Of a stretch of 5,874 bases of DNA, positions 1 through 5,874 are shown in pieces. Source of the stretch: Clostridia bacterium (GTDB lineage Bacteria > Bacillota > Clostridia > Christensenellales > Borkfalkiaceae); assembly GCA_017504065.1 (NCBI GenBank), contig JAFVRU010000010.1, positions 1 to 5,874 of the forward strand. Direction: 5' to 3'. A program made the position numbers and the translations under genes. The notes under the pieces are model-generated. The model worked only from the letters and a program-made list of their open reading frames with translations, searched no databases and was not told the origin of the DNA. Position 1 is the stretch's first letter. Every line of letters starts with the position of its first letter.

Positions 1-522
1 AACGTTCCCCGTCGTTTCAAAGGTGCATTCCGCTAAATCAAACTCTTCGCCGTTAACGCTCATTGCGCAGTTAAGCGGGAACGTAGAATTCTTTACAAGC
101 GAGAGCGTGTCGCCGAGTGCGTCGAATTCAGGATTCGTTTCTCCGCGTACTACCGTAACGGCGCAAATAGCCGAATAGTCCCCGACTGTAACCGTTACGT
201 TTGCCGTACCCATGTCGAGCGCGAAGAGTTTCCCGTTATCTACCGTTACAATCGTAGGAGCAGACGTAGTCCAAATCGCATCACCCGACAAGTTTTCCAT
301 CGTTGCCGAAAGCGTAACGCTATCAAACAAATCCATCGTTAACGTTTCCGCCGATAACGTCAAAGACGGAACAGGAGCCTGCGAAGAACTTTCGCTACTC
401 GTGCTTGAACTCGCTTCATCAATCGAAGAAGACGATGAGTCGCTAGAAGAGCTACAAGCGGCAAATCCGCACGTCATTAACAATGCGCATAAGCCAATCC
501 ACCATTTCTTACCTTTAAACAT
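1..522 (-). CDS. Ser-rich lipoprotein with a Big_2 Ig-like domain, N-terminal part
   Basis: Only the first 174 residues are visible; the frame stays open to the left edge, so the total length and main function are unknown. Residues 1-22 form a signal peptide (MFKGKKWW, then a hydrophobic stretch) ending FAAC, with Cys23 as the probable lipidated residue. Residues 24-47 are a tether dominated by serine. Residues about 54-124 match a bacterial Ig-like group 2 (Big_2) domain: LTLSAETLTM at 54-63, an IWTTSAPTIVTVDNGKLFA core at 83-101, then MGTANVTVTV at 104-113 and a closing AVTVV. A second region opens at about 130 (LGDTLSLVKNSTFPL) and is cut off. The protein would sit on the outer membrane face. 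Big_2 domains are usually spacers or adhesive modules, so any catalytic or binding domain would be expected further left. The strong ribosome binding site and the same-strand 38-nt gap place it in the operon. This frame was read directly from the sequence. Confidence 0.88.
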   Translation of the reverse strand, partial: MFKGKKWWIGLCALLMTCGFAACSSSSDSSSSSIDEASSSTSSESSSQAPVPSLTLSAETLTMDLFDSVTLSATMENLSGDAIWTTSAPTIVTVDNGKLFALDMGTANVTVTVGDYSAICAVTVVRGETNPEFDALGDTLSLVKNSTFPLNCAMSVNGEEFDLAECTFETTGNV

Positions 523-560
523 AATTTTTCTCCTTATATCTATTTTTTTGGTTTACAATA
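523..560 (-). other. 38-nt intergenic spacer with no terminator
   Basis: This AT-rich spacer joins the DUF4838 stop codon to the start of the Big_2 lipoprotein. On the minus strand it has a run of seven A followed by the ribosome binding site. I see no hairpin, terminator or promoter, so the two genes are likely on one transcript. Confidence 0.6.
530..535 (-). promoter_or_regulatory. Ribosome binding site of the Big_2 lipoprotein
   Basis: The minus strand reads AAGGAG, then 7 nt (AAAAATT), then ATG at 522. It has the same hexamer and nearly the same spacing as the site before the large secreted protein. It confirms that an actual gene starts here and runs off the left edge. Confidence 0.85.
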
Positions 561-2549
561 TTATAATTTACCTGCGAAATAATCGTCGATCGTCGTATAG
601 TCTTCCACTCTATCAAACCCTAATTCGATTAAATCCTTATATAAGCTCGTTACAAACTCTTGACGCTCCGAGTTGGCAAACGTACCTTCATAGATTGCAA
701 ACAACATAAATCTAGGTCCACAGGCTTCTCGTGCAATTTCACCGCAAATGGTTTCGTAATATGCAGGATCGCTTACCTTATACTTTTCGATGTCTGCATA
801 CGCTTTTTCGATTTGCGCGATTTGCGCAACCAGATATTGTTTCGTATAATATTTCGTCGTCGTCAACGGTTGTTGCCAAGTATTCCCGTCAAGACCGAGA
901 ACGGTATGTCTACGTAATTCCGCTCTCATATTCCAGTACGCTTGTTTCATCGTATCGCTTGCATCGCGATAAACTTTATCAAAATAATTATTGATAAGAG
1001 CTGACACGTCGGAATTTGCGTTCCACATAAGCTTACTATAAATATAGTTCTTCAATAAGTCAAAGTTCGTATTTTGCGTTTGACTCCAAGCGCCTTGCGG
1101 CCACCACCACTGCGTATTCAGCTTTACTAAAAATTTCGCTATATCGCTCATATTACTCCAACTATCCATTGGTGCCATATAGTTATACCAATAGCAGTCG
1201 TACGTCCATACGGAGTAACAAGAAGCAACAGGTTCCCATGCAAGGAAATAGTTTTTCAATACCAAGTTTTTCTCGTCAAATATCGGAGTATTGTAATCGT
1301 TATCGATTGGCGCAACCATGATTTGGACATTATCACGCAATTTCATATCTTCATGGTTGAGTTTATACGTCCCGTCGCTTTGCAACGTCGTAGGTGCGAT
1401 TGACGATTGATTGTAAGCCAAAATATCGAGCATTACCTTACGACCAGGGAAAGCAACATTTACCCATTCTTCCACACGTTCCGCAACGTCGTTAATAAAT
1501 AAAATTTGCGTCGCTGCTTTTACGCCATATTTTTCGATAACAGCTTTACAACCTACACAATCACACCAAACGTTATAGTCATCTTGCGAAATAGAAAGAA
1601 CGTTATGTTTTTGATCATTCGTGAGTAAAACCTTTGCTTTTTCTACAACACAGTCAATCAACGCTTCATACTCGCTACTGCCGTATTCTCCTGCCGTATA
1701 ACAGATTTGTTTCATACTCGGCATAAACCAATTCGGGTGCTCTGCCGCCAATTCTTTCGGAACAAAGTTGAAAATTTTATGAGTATTTGCGCCTTCAACG
1801 AAATATTCTGTTTCCAACGTCATTCTCATACGATGTTGCGCCATCTTTACCTTTAAAACGTTGCCATATGACGTTTGTCTATACGGAATATCCGGTTTTT
1901 CTTTGATATCGAAATTGTATAAAGGAATATCTTTCACGTTCTTTGCAAGATGATAATAATTCGCTGAGAACGTTTCAAATTCCACCAAACAATTCAACAG
2001 ATCGTAAACCCCGTACAATACACCCAAATCTTCCGCAGCAATGAAGATCGAGTTCCCTTTCGTTACAATTTCATAACCCTGCCATTCGAGCGTAGAGTAA
2101 TCCACCGTTATACCTGATTGTTGTAAAAAGGTAGTATTCCCCAACGAAATATAGGTCGCGGAATCACTATAAGCGATACTGTCGTCTTGCAAAACAGGCA
2201 AACGCACGCTTGTGGATTCGCTAAAGAAAGTGTTAAACTCACTTGCCGCAAGCATCGTTTGTTCCCCTGCTTCCGTAGGCAATAACAACTTGTAACTCGT
2301 AACGCCGTTATCTAAGATTTTATTGGTTGTTGCGGAAATAGAGCGTTCGTGAATCGTGCCTTCAAGCGGACCATATACCGATTCAAAGTTATCCCCGATA
2401 TTATTTTCATACGTACCATTCATATCTTCTGGCGGAGTATTGCCACTATCTCCATCGCCACTCGAACTTGAGCCCTTCCCACAGCCTATCGCCGAAAGGG
2501 ATGCAACCGCAAGCATTGCTAACGCTAAAAATCTGAATTTCTTTTTCAT
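561..2549 (-). CDS. DUF4838 domain-containing lipoprotein, glycoside-hydrolase-like
   Basis: This complete 662-residue protein would be anchored on the outer face of the membrane. It has a Lys-rich signal peptide and a lipobox ending SAIGC, with Cys23 as the lipidated residue, then a Gly/Ser/Asp tether to about residue 45. Residues about 65-215 resemble the alpha/beta N-terminal domain that precedes the barrel in several glycosidase families, including the conserved LGVLYGVYDLL at 175-185. Residues about 220-480 match DUF4838: HPNWF at 271-275, then SISQDDYNVWCDC at 319-331 with C334 completing CxCxxC, then FINDVAERV (351-359) and LDILAYN (374-380). The Trp-rich WWWPQGAW (481-488) and YIYSKLMWN (502-510) also fit the family, and a helical tail follows. 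DUF4838 is related to TIM-barrel glycosidases, but its activity is not settled, so no substrate is assigned. Asp323/Asp324 are candidate active-site residues by inference only. The start is fixed by GGAGG 8 nt upstream. No disruption is seen. Confidence 0.9.
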   Translation of the reverse strand: MKKKFRFLALAMLAVASLSAIGCGKGSSSSGDGDSGNTPPEDMNGTYENNIGDNFESVYGPLEGTIHERSISATTNKILDNGVTSYKLLLPTEAGEQTMLAASEFNTFFSESTSVRLPVLQDDSIAYSDSATYISLGNTTFLQQSGITVDYSTLEWQGYEIVTKGNSIFIAAEDLGVLYGVYDLLNCLVEFETFSANYYHLAKNVKDIPLYNFDIKEKPDIPYRQTSYGNVLKVKMAQHRMRMTLETEYFVEGANTHKIFNFVPKELAAEHPNWFMPSMKQICYTAGEYGSSEYEALIDCVVEKAKVLLTNDQKHNVLSISQDDYNVWCDCVGCKAVIEKYGVKAATQILFINDVAERVEEWVNVAFPGRKVMLDILAYNQSSIAPTTLQSDGTYKLNHEDMKLRDNVQIMVAPIDNDYNTPIFDEKNLVLKNYFLAWEPVASCYSVWTYDCYWYNYMAPMDSWSNMSDIAKFLVKLNTQWWWPQGAWSQTQNTNFDLLKNYIYSKLMWNANSDVSALINNYFDKVYRDASDTMKQAYWNMRAELRRHTVLGLDGNTWQQPLTTTKYYTKQYLVAQIAQIEKAYADIEKYKVSDPAYYETICGEIAREACGPRFMLFAIYEGTFANSERQEFVTSLYKDLIELGFDRVEDYTTIDDYFAGKL

Positions 2550-2552
2550 GGT

Positions 2553-5420
2553 TTATGCCTCCGTCACCTTAATTGTGAATACTTTCACGCTTTGATTGCC
2601 TTCCTCGTCATACGCATAATACATAACGCGATAATCGCCTACCATGGATGCTACAAAGCCAACGTTATTTTTACGGTTAAATTCTTTCAATTTTCCATTC
2701 GGCGCAATAATCAAAATCCCCGAAACAATATTCGCACTATCCGATTTATTGTCCTGTATTTCAAAACTAGGCAGATATACGTTGTCTCCTAACTTCGCCG
2801 CTTCTTGAATCGTATATTTCAATTCGATTACAGGCGACTGCGTATCAATTACGCGAATGGAATAACTAAACGTTCTCTTATTTCCCGAACGATCGGATGC
2901 GATATAGAATACTTGATATTTCCCATAACTATCCAACTTGAACGAGATTGTCTCATTTCCAAGAACGATCGATTGCAGTGCTACCCCGTCTAAGGAAGTA
3001 ACGAAGCTTCCATCGGGAGCTATTACCGTCAATTTCGTTTCCATTTTTCCGTCCAGCACGTCAAATACGTATGCATTAGGCAATACGGACGTAGCGCCCA
3101 CTTTCATTTCCGCGCCGTAATCCCCGTCAAACGTAATCGTCGGTTGGCTGTATTCCTTGTCATCTGAAGAGAAGAAATGCCCGTTGATCTTTTTCAGTGC
3201 CAAAGCTGCATCATTGTTTTTGACACCTTCCAATTCAATCGTCAAATAGTATTCTTGACCCTTGAAGCCATTGAACGGCTTGTCTTGCAAATTCTTTGCA
3301 ATCGTGATCGTATTGTTATTCGCGATGTCGTATTTTGCCGTAGCTGTAAGATTATCGTAGTTCAAATTAAACGAAGCATCTGCCTTAAATGCAGTACTAA
3401 CTTCCAACGCGGTGTCTTCTTTTTGATTTGCATAGAATACCGTTACACCATTCTTAACAGTATAGGTGAAACAAATTTGGTTGCTTAAATCGTAATAATC
3501 GGTAAGATAAATATTCAACTTCCCGATATTTTTTGCCGATGCAAGCAAGGAGAAATCCAATGACATAGATGTGGAGTAAATACTATTAACAAACGTAAAC
3601 GCAGCGTCTTCCGTCGCGTCAAACTGTACCCAGTCCCGTTTCGCCGTTACGGTGCCGTTCGCACTTTCGAAATATTTGCTCATATCCAATTTGTTGTCTT
3701 GACGCGTCTTATAAACGGGTACGAACTTCGACCAAGTCGCACTTTCTCCGTTGATCGTTGCTTCGTAAATAATTTCCACCAACTCTTTATGCGTGCTTAC
3801 CGTAGGTACGTAAGTGCCATTAATCGTCGTTGCGGTAGATTCACCTGCTTTTTTCACTTTGATTACCGTAGGTAAAGCTTTTCCCGATCCGTCCACGTAA
3901 TTGTATGCAGAAATAACGGGCAGCTTGTAGCTGTTGCCTTCCACAAAGAATTCCGGCAAAATAGGCGTTTCTACAAACGAAGGCTTATTTGTTGTTTTTA
4001 CCGTAATTTCGATGACTTCTTGCGTTTTTCTGCCTGAATAATCAGACAAATCGTAAACAACCTTCAACGTACCCGTTTTTGCCACGAACACCGTATTGTT
4101 TGTAATCTCTAACGGCTGACCGTTCAACGTAGCGGTAACACTTAATTTCGCATTCCCGATTGCGCCTGTAATTTGCGTAGAGGGCAACATAACGTTCGAA
4201 GCGATTGCCACCGAATCCGCGTAAGATCCAAGCATTAATGCTAAAACTTCTACTTCCGCTTCCCTTTTGCATTGAATATTTACAGCCTTTTGCGTAACGT
4301 TACCATTAGCGTCTTTCGATTCATAAAGAACGGTGTAGATCCCTGCAACGGTGGGAGTCCATTCCAACGTCCGTTTATCGAAGAATTGTTGCTTGGGATT
4401 TTGCGAACCATAATCCAAGTACACCTTCATCTCCACGTCCGCTTCGCCCGTGTATACGTCGAATGCCCAAGCATTAAATAATTGATATTTATAGCCCACA
4501 ACCGCTTCAGGATAAGATTCTTGCGTATATTCACCATAGTCTACCATAATCGTCGGACCTTGTCCGTCAACGATTTCTCTTCTGCTTAAATCATAATTAT
4601 CGTATTTCGTAATAAACAATTGTGCCGTTTCTTTTTCGTAAGTAGTAGCGTAGACTTTAAAATATACTTCCCCTGTCGTAAAACCTTCCCACAAATTTAA
4701 ACCAAAATGGTCCTTATTATCCAAATCGGCAATCGGTAAAAACTCGTTCGTCAAGGAGTCATACAAATAGACGATATTCGTTTGAATATCAAAGCTTATA
4801 CCAAAGACACTCTTGTCAAGATTATAATGCGGTTCAGGCGCACCAGAGAAAGAAAACCGAGTCCACGTTCCCCAATAATTGTCTACGTGCACATACGTAC
4901 CACCACGATCCACAGCCGTAGGCTTTTGTCCGTTGCTCGCCCAAATATTTGCATAACCAGTGGTCATCAGTTGTTTTTCGTCGCGATGCGGCTTGATATC
5001 TACGGTTACGTAGTTCGTCGGATCGTAAGCGTCCACGATTTCATAGCGAATTCTCTGCACGTCAGGCGCGCCTAACGACGTAGGAACTGCCGTCGTAGCA
5101 ATCAATAAATCCTCGGAATCTCTTTCCCGTAAATCAATCACGTTACGCAACACAAGTTTATCTTTGGGATATAAATTCGTGATGATGCCATTCGTTTTAG
5201 AAATCGAAGCAATGTCTTCAAAATTTCCATACGTCGCCGTCGACGCGTTTACGGAATTTTGCTCCACGTAATACGTCGAATTGGCTACGACTTCATCTAC
5301 AACCGACGCAGACTCCCCATTTTGAGAAGCCGCTGTTGCAAATGTAATCCCTGTTCCAATCGCCCCCAGTGTACACACGGCACACAACGTTGCGAGAACT
5401 TTCTTCATACTTTTCTTCAT
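2553..5420 (-). CDS. Large secreted protein with two lectin-like modules and five Ig-like units
   Basis: This 955-residue protein would be exported and could bind a glycan or another surface; no enzyme domain is recognisable. Residues 1-31 form a Sec signal peptide: Lys-rich start, hydrophobic core LATLCAVCTLGAIGTG, and a likely signal peptidase I cut near FATAA|S. No lipobox is seen. My domain reading is: lectin/LamG-like beta-sandwich about 70-285; Ig-like units about 288-386, 390-476 and 478-571; a second lectin-like module about 575-764; Ig-like units about 765-859 and 860-955. The Ig-like units share an opening with hydrophobic-LP and, in four of the five, an ending of the form Y-x-V-x-Y-x-x-x-D-x-x-G (for example YQVFYIASDRSGN at 835-847). 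The two lectin-like modules align with each other, pointing to an old duplication. There is no LPXTG, SLH or C-terminal membrane anchor, so it is either released or held non-covalently. It lies 90 nt after the permease and 3 nt before the DUF4838 gene. Domain names come from pattern only; binding specificity is unknown. Confidence 0.85.
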   Translation of the reverse strand: MKKSMKKVLATLCAVCTLGAIGTGITFATAASQNGESASVVDEVVANSTYYVEQNSVNASTATYGNFEDIASISKTNGIITNLYPKDKLVLRNVIDLRERDSEDLLIATTAVPTSLGAPDVQRIRYEIVDAYDPTNYVTVDIKPHRDEKQLMTTGYANIWASNGQKPTAVDRGGTYVHVDNYWGTWTRFSFSGAPEPHYNLDKSVFGISFDIQTNIVYLYDSLTNEFLPIADLDNKDHFGLNLWEGFTTGEVYFKVYATTYEKETAQLFITKYDNYDLSRREIVDGQGPTIMVDYGEYTQESYPEAVVGYKYQLFNAWAFDVYTGEADVEMKVYLDYGSQNPKQQFFDKRTLEWTPTVAGIYTVLYESKDANGNVTQKAVNIQCKREAEVEVLALMLGSYADSVAIASNVMLPSTQITGAIGNAKLSVTATLNGQPLEITNNTVFVAKTGTLKVVYDLSDYSGRKTQEVIEITVKTTNKPSFVETPILPEFFVEGNSYKLPVISAYNYVDGSGKALPTVIKVKKAGESTATTINGTYVPTVSTHKELVEIIYEATINGESATWSKFVPVYKTRQDNKLDMSKYFESANGTVTAKRDWVQFDATEDAAFTFVNSIYSTSMSLDFSLLASAKNIGKLNIYLTDYYDLSNQICFTYTVKNGVTVFYANQKEDTALEVSTAFKADASFNLNYDNLTATAKYDIANNNTITIAKNLQDKPFNGFKGQEYYLTIELEGVKNNDAALALKKINGHFFSSDDKEYSQPTITFDGDYGAEMKVGATSVLPNAYVFDVLDGKMETKLTVIAPDGSFVTSLDGVALQSIVLGNETISFKLDSYGKYQVFYIASDRSGNKRTFSYSIRVIDTQSPVIELKYTIQEAAKLGDNVYLPSFEIQDNKSDSANIVSGILIIAPNGKLKEFNRKNNVGFVASMVGDYRVMYYAYDEEGNQSVKVFTIKVTEA
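2558..2562 (-). promoter_or_regulatory. Ribosome binding site embedded in the upstream gene's last codons
   Basis: The minus strand reads GGAGG, then 8 nt, then ATG at 2549. The GGAGG lies inside the final codons (GTG ACG GAG GCA TAA) of the large secreted protein. Ribosomes finishing that gene would therefore stop on or next to this site, which is a classic arrangement for translational coupling. Confidence 0.85.
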
Positions 5421-5510
5421 TTCTTTCTCCTTAAAATTCTGTTTTATTTCTTTTGCCATCGCATTGAGCTCTAATTTGATAGGCAAAATAAGATCTAATA
5501 TGGCAACAAT
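5421..5510 (-). other. 90-nt intergenic gap with small competing inverted repeats
   Basis: This gap separates the permease stop from the chosen start of the large secreted protein. It contains no gene and no terminator with a GC-rich stem and T-run. On the plus strand, ttttgcc at 5451-5457 is complementary to ggcaaaa at 5482-5488, and ttgccat at 5453-5459 is complementary to atggcaa at 5500-5506. One right-hand arm in the transcript could therefore pair with either of two left-hand arms. The stems are only 7 bp with loops of 24 and 40 nt, so they are weak. A TTGCCA at 5506-5501 (reading the minus strand) could be a -35 element, but no well-spaced -10 follows it. The gap may simply be a spacer. 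Confidence 0.3.
5427..5432 (-). promoter_or_regulatory. Ribosome binding site deciding the start of the large secreted protein
   Basis: The minus strand reads AAGGAG, then 6 nt (AAAGAA), then ATG at 5420. The in-frame ATG codons upstream at 5486 and 5459 have no comparable purine-rich site at the right distance. They would also put about 22 or 13 charged residues in front of a normal signal peptide. This site therefore fixes the start at 5420. A further in-frame ATG at 5408 is possible but lies too far from the site. Confidence 0.85.
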
Positions 5511-5874
5511 TTATTTCAAACCGCCCACCGTAATATCCCCAAGCAATCTCTTTTGGAACACGACAAAGACAATCAACAAGGGAACAGCCACAAGGATGCA
5601 ACCCGCCAACTTCATCGGTACGTTTGCCGTAGCCGCTTCAAACGCGCCACCGGTAAACAACTGTAATCCGTATGCAATCGTCGGGTGCGTCGGCATATAA
5701 AGAAGCGGGGTTTGATAATCGTTCCAAAGACTGATAAATTGCAACAAAATTACCGTAAAAATCGAACCTTTTACAAACGGAAATATAATACGTACCATAA
5801 CCGTAAATTCCCCAGCTCCATCAAGCTCCGCCGCTTCTGTATACGTTTTGGGAATTTGTTTAAACGAAGCGTAG
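5511..5874 (-). CDS. Carbohydrate ABC transporter permease, MalG-like (CUT1), C-terminal part
   Basis: This is the 3' end of an inner-membrane permease subunit that would form part of a sugar importer's channel. The reading frame is open to the right edge: the first whole codon starts at 5873, leaving 120 residues and a TAA stop at 5513-5511. The methionine at 5798 is internal and not the start, because the residues before it carry the family's diagnostic EAA loop. That loop reads EAAELDGAGEF, followed by IIFP, at residues 13-32 (about 5837-5778), and it docks onto the ATPase subunit. Two hydrophobic segments follow, at about residues 36-57 (with an LWND motif) and 87-107. The tail after FQKRLLGDIT ends in GGLK, close to the GGxKG end usual for MalG-type permeases. 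About 150-180 N-terminal residues are missing by comparison with the family. The ATPase, the partner permease and the solute-binding protein are not in view. The substrate cannot be told from this fragment. Confidence 0.93.
   Translation of the reverse strand, partial: YASFKQIPKTYTEAAELDGAGEFTVMVRIIFPFVKGSIFTVILLQFISLWNDYQTPLLYMPTHPTIAYGLQLFTGGAFEAATANVPMKLAGCILVAVPLLIVFVVFQKRLLGDITVGGLK
5778..5837 (-). other. EAA loop of the ABC permease
   Basis: This stretch encodes the pattern E-A-A-x-x-D-G-A followed, 11 residues on, by a proline (residues 13-32 of the visible fragment). In binding-protein-dependent importers this cytoplasmic loop contacts the nucleotide-binding subunit. All the consensus residues I would expect (E, A, A, G, P) are present, so the permease looks functional rather than decayed. 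Confidence 0.9.

Noticed and set aside
212..709. Plus-strand open frame of 165 codons
   Set aside because: It is antisense to the Big_2 lipoprotein start and the DUF4838 end, has no ribosome binding site, and the minus-strand frames here have clear signal peptides and family motifs.
3177..3488. Plus-strand open frame of 103 codons and similar shorter ones inside the large gene
   Set aside because: They lie antisense to a long continuous coding frame, show no recognisable domain, and carry no good ribosome binding site.
4042..4272. Minus-strand open frame of 76 codons in another frame
   Set aside because: It lies wholly inside the large secreted protein gene, is rich in Arg and Tyr as out-of-frame reads often are, and has no start signal.
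5421..5486. Earlier ATG (5486) as the start of the large secreted protein
   Set aside because: It would add 22 mostly charged residues before the signal peptide and has no good ribosome binding site, whereas the ATG at 5420 follows AAGGAG by 6 nt.
5470..5510. A promoter beginning with TTGCCA just after the permease stop
   Set aside because: The only -10-like hexamer (TATCAA) lies 19 nt away and is a poor match, so I could not support it as a promoter.
5464..5700. Plus-strand open frame of 78 codons over the permease end
   Set aside because: It is antisense to the permease, whose EAA loop and GGLK end are clear; the frame is a shadow.
1..5874. Very frequent ACG, AACGT and CGTTA words as a possible DNA motif
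   Set aside because: They follow from codon choice (ACG for Thr, GTA/GTT for Val, AAC for Asn) in Thr/Val/Asn-rich exported proteins and show no regular spacing.
1..5874. tRNA, rRNA, CRISPR array, insertion sequence ends
   Set aside because: Looked for on both strands by eye; almost the whole window is coding and the three gaps (90, 3 and 38 nt) are too short or lack the needed structure.

Overview
The window reads entirely on the minus strand. It looks like part of one operon from a low-to-moderate GC Gram-positive bacterium, most likely an uncultured gut Clostridia. The basis is strong AAGGAG/GGAGG ribosome binding sites, a MalG-type (CUT1) sugar ABC permease, lipoproteins whose cysteine is followed by a Ser-rich tether, and secreted Ig-like proteins. 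A Christensenellales/Borkfalkiaceae-like source is my guess from the style of the lipoproteins, not something the sequence proves.

In transcription order (right to left): (1) 5874-5511, the C-terminal 120 residues of a carbohydrate ABC permease containing the EAA loop, with its start outside the window; (2) 5420-2553, a 955-residue secreted protein with no recognisable enzyme domain, built from two lectin-like beta-sandwich modules and five Ig-like units; (3) 2549-561, a complete 662-residue lipoprotein of the DUF4838 family, a glycoside-hydrolase-like family with no settled activity; (4) 522-1, the first 174 residues of a Ser-rich lipoprotein carrying a Big_2 Ig-like domain, truncated by the left edge. 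The gaps are 90, 3 and 38 nt. I see no terminator in them and no convincing promoter, so co-transcription is likely.

Taken together (inference): genes 2-4 would act outside the membrane. The large protein would bind a glycan or another surface, the DUF4838 lipoprotein would process or hold a sugar-containing ligand, and the ABC transporter would import the product. The substrate cannot be read from this window. The solute-binding protein, the partner permease and the rest of the Big_2 lipoprotein lie outside it.

The best candidate for something undescribed is this combination: a DUF4838 lipoprotein translationally coupled to a large, internally duplicated lectin/Ig protein behind a CUT1 permease. 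No RNA genes, mobile elements, CRISPR arrays or long DNA repeats were seen.
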